Source: Fidelibacterota bacterium (GTDB lineage: Bacteria > Marinisomatota > Marinisomatia > Marinisomatales > UBA1611). Taken from it: a stretch of 5,216 nt of DNA. Shown here piece by piece: positions 1 through 5,216 of this stretch (positions are counted from its first letter, which is position 1; the number at the start of each line of letters is the position of its first letter). Below the pieces are notes generated by a model. The model made no database searches. It was not told the origin of the DNA and saw only the letters and a program-made list of their open reading frames with translations. The stretch is taken from the NCBI GenBank assembly GCA_002694025.1, contig NZKX01000065.1, positions 1 to 5,216 of the forward strand, in the 5' to 3' direction. A program made the position numbers and the translations under genes.

Positions 1-501
1 ATCGGTTGCAAATGACATGATACTATTTTTTAATTTATTTACTCCCTGTCCGGATAAATTATTAATCCTATTACATGAAAATATTTCAAAATTATATCTC
101 AATAGATATTCATTAATTTCCAATTCAATTAAATCTATCCATTCATTATCATTAACAATATCAATTTTAGTAATTGCTACCCATACGCCTTTTATCCCTA
201 GAATATTTAGTATATTTAAATGCTCAATGGTTTGTGGCATTATACCATCATCTGCCGCAACTACAATTAATCCGTAGTGAATATTTGCGGCCCCTGCAGT
301 CATGTTTTTGATAAATTTTTCATGACCTGGAACGTCAATGATTGTAATGGTATTATTGAGATATGCAAATCCCAAGTCAATTGTCATACCTCTCTTTTTT
401 TCTTCATTAAGAGAATCTGTTTCTGTGCCAGTTAATGATTTTACTAGAGAGGTTTTACCATGATCTATATGGCCCGCAGTGCCGATAACAATTTGAGCCA
501 T
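1..501 (-). CDS. selB: Selenocysteine-specific elongation factor SelB, N-terminal GTPase part (3' end off window)
   Basis: SelB is the EF-Tu-like GTPase that carries selenocysteinyl-tRNA(Sec) to the ribosome and recognises the SECIS hairpin next to an in-frame UGA. Only the first 167 residues are visible, from an ATG at 501. They contain the G1 loop GHIDHGKTS (residues 10-18), the SelB-typical switch segment RGMTIDLGF (37-45), G3 DVPGHEKF (56-63) and G4 TKID (111-114). EF-Tu-like domains II and III and the C-terminal winged-helix RNA-binding domain lie beyond the edge. The start is one base after the selA stop and has no clear Shine-Dalgarno sequence, so translation is probably coupled to selA. 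The G5 region reads SCN rather than a more usual [13 protein letters not shown] together with an adjacent selA makes SelB far more likely than EF-Tu, IF2 or CysN. Confidence 0.96.
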   Translation of the reverse strand, partial: MAQIVIGTAGHIDHGKTSLVKSLTGTETDSLNEEKKRGMTIDLGFAYLNNTITIIDVPGHEKFIKNMTAGAANIHYGLIVVAADDGIMPQTIEHLNILNILGIKGVWVAITKIDIVNDNEWIDLIELEINEYLLRYNFEIFSCNRINNLSGQGVNKLKNSIMSFATD

Positions 502-502
502 A

Positions 503-1870
503 TTAAACTGCGTTAATGGCTTGAGAAAGTTTCACCAATTGGTTTGGAAGAACCGCTTTAAGGTCTATATAAAATTTATTCTCTTTGATAAACCCAACAA
601 CAGGTATTTGCCCTTTCCTAAATTCTTTAGCTAAGATAGAACATTTTATAAATTTAGGATTAAAAGCTAAAGCAATACTGCTAATCTTCTTTTCAGGCAA
701 AGATCCACTTCCTGCTTCAACTTTTGAGGAGACAAGCTCTACTCCTAAATTCTCCACTACACCTTTATTGAGTAGTTTAATTACTTTTTTTCCCCTTGTT
801 TTTAAGATTTTCTTTGATGAGTTAAGCATACTTAAACTAAGATTATCATTTTTAAATGATTTAGTCCTATAGGTCCGTAGTGTCTCTTCAAGAAGGCCAA
901 TAGTTAATTTATCAGGACGAAGAGTTCGATAAAGAGTATTTCTTTGAAACATATTAATTAATTTTTGTTTGCCAACAATTATACCAGACTGGGGGCCTCC
1001 AATTAATTTATCACCTGAAAAAGTGATAATATCTGGTTTGGTTTTCATTAGTTGGTAGATAGGTACATCCAAAGAAGTTAGGTTTGGAAGACTATGCAAT
1101 AATGAACCACTTCCCCAATCTGACATTACTGGAATTCTATTTTCATTACCAAGGCTAACGAGCTCACTCAATGAGACTGACTTAGTAAAACCTTTAACAA
1201 TATAGTTACTAGTGTGGACATTTAATAAAAGCTTTGTATCTTTATTAATAGCTTTTTTGTAATCCTCAATATGGGTTCTATTTGTAGTTCCAACCTCTTT
1301 TAATACCGCGCCACTTGCTTCAATGATATCAGGGATCCGAAATGATCCACCAATCTCTACTAACTGTCCCCTAGACACTATAACTTCACCACCATTAGCT
1401 AATCCATTAATTGCAAGAAGTACAGCAGCCGCATTGTTATTAACTACAATTGATGATTCACTTCCACAGATAGCTGATAGAAATTCACGAATATGCTCCT
1501 GTCTATCTCCCCTTCTACCATTTTCAAGGTTAAATTCAAGGTTTACATATCCTTCCATCTTTTTTGCAATTTTTTTTAAGCTTTCTGATTTAAAAGGTGC
1601 CCTTCCAAATCCCGTATGAAGTACTATGCCTGTTCCATTGATAATATTTACTATCTTGGAAGAGGATTTGATTAAAACTTTATCTTTAATTTCAATTAAT
1701 AATTCATCCTGAGATTTATTAAGGCGACCTCTCTTTACATCTGTGCGAATGAATTCTATTTCTTTATGGATTATTTTTTTGAGGTACTCTTCATGGATTT
1801 GGGTCTCATTTTTTAATTCAAGTAATATTTTATTTACAGAAGGAATATCTTGAGGAACTGTTTTCTCCAT
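503..1870 (-). CDS. selA: L-seryl-tRNA(Sec) selenium transferase (selenocysteine synthase)
   Basis: SelA is a PLP enzyme that converts Ser-tRNA(Sec) into Sec-tRNA(Sec) using selenophosphate from SelD; in bacteria it acts as a large ring-shaped oligomer. The 455 residues are close to the usual length (about 460) and appear intact. A helical N-terminal region (about 1-70) is followed by the PLP fold. That fold shows INGTGIVLHTGFGRAPF (77-93), the NNNAAAV segment (144-150), RGQLVEIGGSFRIP (167-180), VGTTNRT (193-199) and SGDKLIGGPQSGIIVG (285-300). Lys288 in SGDK is the expected Schiff-base lysine. Arg315 and Arg318 in the following RTLRPDK segment match the arginines placed near the substrate anion in SelA structures. 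The ATG at 1870 is preceded by no strong Shine-Dalgarno sequence. selB follows after one base. Family members that lack tRNA(Sec) activity exist, but the adjacent selB argues for the classical role. Confidence 0.97.
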   Translation of the reverse strand: MEKTVPQDIPSVNKILLELKNETQIHEEYLKKIIHKEIEFIRTDVKRGRLNKSQDELLIEIKDKVLIKSSSKIVNIINGTGIVLHTGFGRAPFKSESLKKIAKKMEGYVNLEFNLENGRRGDRQEHIREFLSAICGSESSIVVNNNAAAVLLAINGLANGGEVIVSRGQLVEIGGSFRIPDIIEASGAVLKEVGTTNRTHIEDYKKAINKDTKLLLNVHTSNYIVKGFTKSVSLSELVSLGNENRIPVMSDWGSGSLLHSLPNLTSLDVPIYQLMKTKPDIITFSGDKLIGGPQSGIIVGKQKLINMFQRNTLYRTLRPDKLTIGLLEETLRTYRTKSFKNDNLSLSMLNSSKKILKTRGKKVIKLLNKGVVENLGVELVSSKVEAGSGSLPEKKISSIALAFNPKFIKCSILAKEFRKGQIPVVGFIKENKFYIDLKAVLPNQLVKLSQAINAV

Positions 1871-1901
1871 TATTAGACTTAACTTGATTATGAATGATTT
1901 T

Positions 1902-1950
1902 CTATCTTATTAATTGTGTAAACTTTTTTTCAGTTGGTGCTGAAAGATAG
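1902..1950 (-). promoter_or_regulatory. Stem-loop in the putative selAB leader
   Basis: In the minus-strand RNA, TTTCAG (1945-1940) and CTGAAA (1933-1928) form a 6-bp stem closed by the loop CACCAA (1939-1934). Directly outside it CTATC (1950-1946) can pair with GATAG (1906-1902), leaving an unpaired stretch of about 21 bases on the 3' side. The element lies 32 bases or more upstream of the selA start. It could be a regulatory leader structure. In E. coli a SECIS-like element that binds SelB is known upstream of selA, but the loop here does not show the E. coli SECIS loop sequence, so that equivalence is only a hypothesis. Confidence 0.35.
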
Positions 1951-1954
1951 TATA
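1949..1954 (-). promoter_or_regulatory. Possible -10 box for selAB
   Basis: TATACT on the minus strand differs from the TATAAT consensus at one position and lies about 80 bases before the selA start. The sequence 17-18 bases upstream (a T-rich run at the end of the terminator) is a poor -35 element. In DNA this AT-rich such a hexamer arises easily by chance, so the call is tentative. A start about 7 bases downstream would remove part of the outer stem of the neighbouring hairpin. Confidence 0.2.
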
Positions 1955-1971
1955 GTTACAAATTAATCGTG

Positions 1972-2005
1972 AAAAACCCTATTGAGTTTTCATAGAAAAG
2001 GGTTT
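1972..2005 (-). terminator. Probable Rho-independent terminator after rplS
   Basis: On the minus strand, 13 bases after the rplS stop, AAACCC (2005-2000) pairs with GGGTTT (1979-1974). Inside it TTTTC (1999-1995) can pair with GAAAA (1991-1987), leaving a small bulge on the 3' side. The 3' arm runs into a short T tract (five Ts at 1976-1972). The GC part of the stem is only three pairs and the T tract is short, so termination may be partial and some transcripts could read through into selAB. Confidence 0.55.
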
Positions 2006-2017
2006 GTTAAAGAAAAT

Positions 2018-2365
2018 CTATCTTCTTTCTTCAATTCTTGCTGCTTTGGCACCTTTAACATTTTTTAAATAGTTAAGCTTTGAACGGCGAACTTTTCCGC
2101 GTCGTTTTACATTTATCGACTCGATCATTGGGGATTGTATAGGGAAAATCCTCTCAACACCAACACCATTTGTTACTTTACGAACAGTAAAGGTTCCATT
2201 CAAACCATCTTTTCTGTGTCTTGCTATTACGACACCTTCAAATCTTTGGATACGTTCTTTATTCCCTTCTCTTACTTTAACATCAACTGCAACAGTATCA
2301 CCAGAACTAAAATCTGGGATTTTAGATTTAATATATTTTGAAGTTGCCTCATGAGTTTTATCCAT
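2018..2365 (-). CDS. rplS: 50S ribosomal protein bL19
   Basis: bL19 sits at the 30S-50S interface and contributes to an intersubunit bridge. The 115 residues equal the E. coli length. Family hallmarks are [16 protein letters not shown] (19-34), the [13 protein letters not shown] segment (38-50), [13 protein letters not shown] (67-79) and [13 protein letters not shown] (88-100), with a basic C-terminus. The ATG at 2365 lies inside the end of trmD (8-base overlap). It is preceded by GGAG (2376-2373) at a 7-base spacing, within the trmD coding sequence, so ribosome loading and coupling are both possible. It is the last gene of the block, followed by a probable terminator. Confidence 0.97.
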   Translation of the reverse strand: MDKTHEATSKYIKSKIPDFSSGDTVAVDVKVREGNKERIQRFEGVVIARHRKDGLNGTFTVRKVTNGVGVERIFPIQSPMIESINVKRRGKVRRSKLNYLKNVKGAKAARIEERR

Positions 2366-3083
2366 TTTTAATCTCCGATTCTTTAATTTTTATAAATTTT
2401 TCCCATAGATCTGGTCTATTGTTTATAGTACGATTTTTTCTATAACCCAGTCTCCACTGATCAATTTTTTTATGATTACCATTTAATAATACTTCTGGGA
2501 CAGTTCGGCCCCTATACTTTCTAGGATTTGTATAGTGTGGGTGATCTATTAAATTATAAGGAAAGGTGTCCCTAAGAGCTGATTCCTGATTATTTAAAGC
2601 ACCTGGAATTAATCTTGAAATACTTTCCATTATAACTATTACAGGAATCTCGCCACAAGTAAGTGTAAAATCTCCAATAGAAAATTGATCTGTTATATAT
2701 TCATCAATAACTCTTTCATCTACGCCTTTGTAATGGCCACAAATTAATATAATATTTCTCACCTTACTTAATTTCTTAGCTGATCTTTGATCCCATTTCT
2801 TCATTCCTGGTGAAGGTAAAATAACTTTGATATTTTCTTTGATTTCTATCCAATTAATAGCAGTATCGATTGCTCTAAAAAGAGGTTCAGGCTTTAAAAT
2901 CATGCCTCCTCCTCCTCCAAACGGGGTATCATCAATTTGCTTATGACTTCCAACTCCGTAATCTCTTAAGTTAAAAGTCTTAATTTCGATAACTTTCCTT
3001 TCGATAATTTTTTTAAGTATGCTATTATCAACGAAAGTATTAATAATCTCAGGAACTGGAGTTACAATTGCAAATTGATTCAA
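2358..3083 (-). CDS. trmD: tRNA (guanine-N1)-methyltransferase TrmD
   Basis: TrmD is a SPOUT-class, S-adenosylmethionine-dependent enzyme that methylates G37 next to the anticodon and prevents +1 frameshifting. The 241 residues include the N-terminal strand [10 protein letters not shown] (4-13), the glycine-rich [17 protein letters not shown] (51-67), and the knot loops [11 protein letters not shown] (115-125) and [13 protein letters not shown] (135-147). SRLIPG (156-161), RDTF (171-174) and HPHYTNP (181-187) follow. Arg157 and Asp172 correspond to the catalytic pair known in the family, and the C-terminal domain ends with the expected [10 protein letters not shown] helix region. The start is TTG at 3083, overlapping the rimM TGA as TTGA. 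No ATG or GTG is available near it, and the homologous N-terminus begins exactly here. Two knot-loop residues are unusual (Lys119, and Cys143 where Gly is common). Confidence 0.96.
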   Translation of the reverse strand: MNQFAIVTPVPEIINTFVDNSILKKIIERKVIEIKTFNLRDYGVGSHKQIDDTPFGGGGGMILKPEPLFRAIDTAINWIEIKENIKVILPSPGMKKWDQRSAKKLSKVRNIILICGHYKGVDERVIDEYITDQFSIGDFTLTCGEIPVIVIMESISRLIPGALNNQESALRDTFPYNLIDHPHYTNPRKYRGRTVPEVLLNGNHKKIDQWRLGYRKNRTINNRPDLWEKFIKIKESEIKNG

Positions 3084-3592
3084 TTTAATAATCCATCCAT
3101 AGCTTTAATAATAATTCTACGTTCACCAAGATCGACTTTTTTGATAATTTCAGATATAATTGGGATAATGAATTCTCTTGATTTATTTTTAATTATGTAC
3201 GCGTCATTCATTGGAAGCCATAAGACATCAATAACACTACCAATGTAGCTATTTGACTCATCATAAACATCAAAATTTAATATATTTTTACTAATCCAAT
3301 TAATCTTCGCATCTATCGAAGCCTGAACAAAAATTGTCTTACCAACAATTGTTTTTGCAGAATTCGATGAATCAAAACCAAAAAATTTAAATTTTCGCTT
3401 TTTTCCTATACCATTTATCATTTCAATAATTATCTTATCAGCCTTATTTAAAGAGTAGCCAATCAATAAGCTATTATCGCTAATGTACTCATCAAAAAAT
3501 CTAGATAATGGTTTTAAACGAACATCTCCTTTGAGGCCAGAAGTTTTTGTGACCTTTGCAATAGGATGATATGTTTTATCTGACTTAATCAA
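3080..3592 (-). CDS. rimM: Ribosome maturation factor RimM
   Basis: RimM binds uS19 and assists assembly of the 30S head and 16S rRNA processing. At 170 residues it is near the usual length. The N-terminal beta-barrel begins with YHPIAKVTKTSGLKGDVRLKP (8-28), matching the family's G-x-x-G-hK-G-[DE]-V signature. The C-terminal PRC-barrel (about 95-168) shows VYDESNSYIGSVIDV, MNDAYII, FIIPIISEIIKKVDL and a final GLL. The middle (about 30-90) is quite diverged and lysine-rich. The most plausible start is TTG at 3592, overlapping the khpA end by 8 bases, since no in-frame ATG or GTG precedes the conserved first strand. No clear Shine-Dalgarno sequence is seen, so coupling to khpA is likely. The stop overlaps the trmD start by 4 bases. 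Confidence 0.93.
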   Translation of the reverse strand: MIKSDKTYHPIAKVTKTSGLKGDVRLKPLSRFFDEYISDNSLLIGYSLNKADKIIIEMINGIGKKRKFKFFGFDSSNSAKTIVGKTIFVQASIDAKINWISKNILNFDVYDESNSYIGSVIDVLWLPMNDAYIIKNKSREFIIPIISEIIKKVDLGERRIIIKAMDGLLN

Positions 3593-3818
3593 TAACGTCT
3601 AGTCTCGCCCTTTTACCGCCTTGTTTGGCATTTATAGCAAAAACTAAAGTCCGTAAAGCTGATATGTTTCTGCCACTTTTACCAATTACCTTTCCGTAAT
3701 CTCCTTCACCAACGGTTAATTCATAGATCAGTCTTTGTTCAGTTTCAACAATATCTACTTTGACCTCATCTGGTTTATCTACCAAAAGTTTGATTGCTTG
3801 TTCGATAAATTCTAACAT
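3585..3818 (-). CDS. khpA: Small KH-domain RNA-binding protein (KhpA/YlqC type)
   Basis: This is a single-KH-domain protein of 77 residues, the normal size for KhpA. The family binds RNA and in some Firmicutes pairs with KhpB/Jag in control of cell envelope and division; the role here is not shown by the sequence. The KH core GDYGKVIGKSGRNISALRT (39-57) contains the GKSG loop (46-49) that contacts RNA, followed by a basic GGKRARLDV strand. I place the start at the ATG at 3818 because GGAGG (3828-3824) lies 5 bases upstream. The ATG at 3830 would add four residues (MEDA), has no ribosome-binding site of its own and would contain the Shine-Dalgarno sequence inside its reading frame. Its position between rpsP and rimM is the conserved place for this gene in many phyla. 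Confidence 0.93.
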   Translation of the reverse strand: MLEFIEQAIKLLVDKPDEVKVDIVETEQRLIYELTVGEGDYGKVIGKSGRNISALRTLVFAINAKQGGKRARLDVID

Positions 3819-3823
3819 AGCGT

Positions 3824-3828
3824 CCTCC
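3824..3828 (-). promoter_or_regulatory. Shine-Dalgarno sequence deciding the khpA start
   Basis: GGAGG on the minus strand lies 5 bases before the ATG at 3818. It overlaps the alternative upstream ATG at 3830 and so favours the shorter 77-residue protein. Confidence 0.8.
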
Positions 3829-3857
3829 ATTTTCTAATTAAAATTAATATGATATTT

Positions 3858-4280
3858 TTATTCTTCCTCTTCAGAGGGAACATCGGTTTTTTCTTTTTTA
3901 TCTTTGTTATCCTCTCCATCCAATTTTTGTTTTTTTACAGAACGTGACTGAATAACCTCATCTCGATTTAATTTCCATTTCTGCATTTCTTTCTCTACTT
4001 GGTTCTCGGATAATCCTTGCTTAATTAAGTGCCACCTATGAGCTAGTCCTGCTCTCCTTAAAAGCTTGTGGGCAGCCTCAGTCGTTTGCGCACCATCTTT
4101 AAGCCAGTGTAATATCCTTTCTTCTTTCAATGAAAAGGAATGGTCTAAGTCAATTGGATTGTACCAACCAAGCTCTTCAATCGCAGCTCCATCTCTCCTG
4201 CTTCTTGAATCCATTACAACCATCCTATAGAATGGTCTGTTCCTTCTTCCAATTCGTTTTAACCTTATTTTTGTAGCCAA
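3858..4280 (-). CDS. rpsP: 30S ribosomal protein bS16 with a long charged C-terminal extension
   Basis: bS16 is a structural protein of the 30S body. The core (residues 1-79) shows ATKIRLKRIGRRNRPFYRMVV, SRSRRDGAAIEELGWYNP (26-42) and a closing TTEAAHKLLRRAGL (66-79). Beyond the core is a 61-residue extension: a predicted helical part (about 80-108) and then a low-complexity tail rich in Lys, Asp and Glu ending in EEEE. Many bS16 proteins are only 80-90 residues, though extended forms exist in several phyla. The start is TTG at 4280, because the protein aligns from there with the usual M-[AV]-T-K-I-R-L N-terminus, no ATG is nearby and an AAGGAG lies 7 bases upstream. It follows ffh by 26 bases, with no terminator between. 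Confidence 0.96.
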   Translation of the reverse strand: MATKIRLKRIGRRNRPFYRMVVMDSRSRRDGAAIEELGWYNPIDLDHSFSLKEERILHWLKDGAQTTEAAHKLLRRAGLAHRWHLIKQGLSENQVEKEMQKWKLNRDEVIQSRSVKKQKLDGEDNKDKKEKTDVPSEEEE

Positions 4281-4287
4281 TATATTT

Positions 4288-4293
4288 CTCCTT
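4288..4293 (-). promoter_or_regulatory. Shine-Dalgarno sequence supporting the TTG start of rpsP
   Basis: AAGGAG on the minus strand is 7 bases before the TTG at 4280. This strong match supports initiation at a non-ATG codon for a highly expressed ribosomal protein. Confidence 0.8.
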
Positions 4294-4306
4294 AAGTTTG
4301 TTAATC

Positions 4307-5216
4307 TTAGATTGAAGCGAAATTAAACTTATTAAATTTATTCATTTTCTTCATCATCTTTTTCATTTGGGTAAACTGTTTCAAAAGGGCATTTACTTCT
4401 TGTACAGGTCGACCGCTTCCTTTTGCGATTCTTAATCTACGGCTACCATTAATAATATTTGGGTTTTTTCTTTCATTTTTATTCATAGAATTTATTATAG
4501 CCTCCGTCCAAATGATTTGCCTGTCATCCATTCTAAGATTCTTTAGAGCCTTTGAGCTTCTTCCTGGAAACATATTAAGGATACTACTAATTGAACCAAT
4601 TTTCTTTATTTGTTGAATTTGATTCTTAAAATCTTCTAAATCAAATTTATTATCCCGCATTTTTTTTTCTAACTCAGTAACATTTTTTTCATCAACAACA
4701 CTTTTAGCCTTCTCAACCAAGGATATTACGTCTCCAAATCCTAAAATCCTATCAGCCATCCTTTTGGGATCAAAAACTTCAATTCCATCGATTTTTTCAG
4801 ATGTTCCAATAAACTTAATTGGAACCCCTGTTATACTACAAATTGATAATGCTGCCCCGCCTCGAGAATCCCCATCCATTTTGGTCAACAAATTTCCAGT
4901 TAAGGGTATTACATTATTAAAAACTTTTACCGAATTAATAGCATCCTGTCCAGACATACCATCAGCCACATAAAATATTTCGTCAGGATTTACTGATTCT
5001 TTTAGACGACGTATTTCTAGCATCATATCATTATCCAGATGGAGGCGACCTGCAGTATCAATTATAATAGCATCAATGTTTTTCTCCTTAGCATACACTA
5101 CAGCATTTTTTGATATATCTACTGGATTTTTATCAGTCTCAAAGAAAACTTCTACATTAATTTGACTACCAATTGTTTTTAGTTGATCAACAGCTGCTGG
5201 TCTATAAATATCAGCA
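4307..5216 (-). CDS. ffh: Signal recognition particle protein Ffh (5' end off window)
   Basis: Ffh is the SRP54-type GTPase that, with 4.5S/6S RNA, binds signal sequences of nascent membrane and secreted proteins and docks on FtsY. The reading frame stays open to the window edge, giving 302 residues. The roughly 140-150 missing N-terminal residues include the N domain and P-loop. Visible motifs are DIYRPAA (fragment residues 2-8), DTAGRL (53-58), DGMSGQDA, TKMDGDSRGG (111-120) and the IKFIGTSEKIDGIEVFDP closing segment. The methionine-rich M domain starts at about GDVISLVEKA (161-170). Within it SRRLRIAKGSGRPVQEVN is the SRP RNA-binding helix-turn-helix, and the Met-rich tail FTQMKKMMKKMNK follows. 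FtsY is excluded because it lacks an M domain. An internal GTG at 5098 is not the true start, since conserved G-domain sequence continues upstream of it. Confidence 0.97.
   Translation of the reverse strand, partial: ADIYRPAAVDQLKTIGSQINVEVFFETDKNPVDISKNAVVYAKEKNIDAIIIDTAGRLHLDNDMMLEIRRLKESVNPDEIFYVADGMSGQDAINSVKVFNNVIPLTGNLLTKMDGDSRGGAALSICSITGVPIKFIGTSEKIDGIEVFDPKRMADRILGFGDVISLVEKAKSVVDEKNVTELEKKMRDNKFDLEDFKNQIQQIKKIGSISSILNMFPGRSSKALKNLRMDDRQIIWTEAIINSMNKNERKNPNIINGSRRLRIAKGSGRPVQEVNALLKQFTQMKKMMKKMNKFNKFNFASI

Larger units (their letters stand above)
1871..2017 (-). other. rplS-selA intergenic region / putative selAB leader
   Basis: This 147-base AT-rich gap is the only substantial non-coding stretch in the window and separates the ribosomal/SRP operon from selAB. 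It contains a probable terminator next to rplS, a second compact stem-loop and a possible -10 box. No tRNA-like cloverleaf or T-loop motif is visible, so it does not hold the tRNA(Sec) gene. No small ORF with a credible ribosome-binding site was found in it. Confidence 0.6.

Noticed and set aside
17..277. Plus-strand open frame of 86 codons over the window's left end
   Set aside because: It is antisense to selB, whose GTPase motifs are unambiguous. The protein is low-complexity and has no recognisable domain.
585..1619. Two plus-strand open frames (585-872 and 1323-1619)
   Set aside because: Both are antisense to the intact selA gene and show no family features or ribosome-binding sites.
1871..2017. 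A tRNA(Sec) gene in the rplS-selA gap
   Set aside because: selC can lie near selA, but no long acceptor stem, T-loop motif or cloverleaf pairing can be drawn here on either strand.
1901..2024. Direct repeat TCTATCTT at 1901-1908 and 2017-2024
   Set aside because: An 8-base AT-rich repeat with one copy inside rplS is within chance expectation and marks no insertion or attachment site.
2135..2341. Plus-strand open frame opposite rplS
   Set aside because: It is a shadow of the bL19 gene, with no motif and no plausible start context.
3819..3830. khpA starting four codons earlier at the ATG at 3830
   Set aside because: There is no Shine-Dalgarno sequence upstream of it, whereas GGAGG is well placed for the ATG at 3818, where the family's N-terminus also begins.
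4764..4973. Plus-strand open frame opposite ffh
   Set aside because: It is a shadow of the conserved Ffh G domain with no independent support.
4307..5098. Ffh starting at the internal GTG at 5098
   Set aside because: The frame remains open to the window edge, and the upstream residues (DIYRPAA and following) are conserved Ffh sequence, so this is a 5'-truncated view and not a short gene.

Overview
The window is a gene-dense, AT-rich bacterial chromosome segment in which every supportable gene reads on the minus strand. In transcription order (high to low coordinate) it holds the 3' part of ffh, then rpsP, a small KH-domain gene (khpA type), rimM, trmD and rplS. After a 147-base gap with a probable terminator come selA and the 5' part of selB. 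Both edges cut through genes: ffh lacks its 5' end and selB lacks its 3' end.

The first block (about 5216 to 2018) is the widespread signal-recognition / ribosome-maturation operon. Ffh is the protein of the signal recognition particle. bS16 and bL19 are structural ribosomal proteins, RimM helps assemble the 30S head, TrmD makes m1G37 in tRNA, and the KH protein is a small RNA-binding protein. Packing is very tight: khpA/rimM overlap by 8 bases, rimM/trmD by 4 and trmD/rplS by 8, which implies a polycistronic message with translational coupling. Three of the genes (rpsP, rimM, trmD) start with TTG.

The second block (1870 to 1) encodes selenocysteine machinery. SelA converts seryl-tRNA(Sec) to selenocysteinyl-tRNA(Sec), and SelB is the dedicated elongation factor that delivers it to recoded UGA codons. 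The two genes are one base apart. selD, the tRNA(Sec) gene and any selenoprotein are not in the window. The rplS-selA gap holds a probable intrinsic terminator and a second stem-loop that could be a leader element of selAB.

The organism is a low-GC bacterium. A khpA gene between rpsP and rimM is the arrangement seen in Firmicutes and several other phyla but not in E. coli. The long charged tail on bS16 and the general protein style suggest an uncultured, possibly marine, lineage (an FCB-type group such as Marinimicrobia is my guess), but I cannot place it from this sequence alone. I see no mobile element, CRISPR array, tRNA or rRNA, and no convincing new biological system. The points most worth a second look are the selAB leader, the TTG starts and a few substitutions in TrmD.
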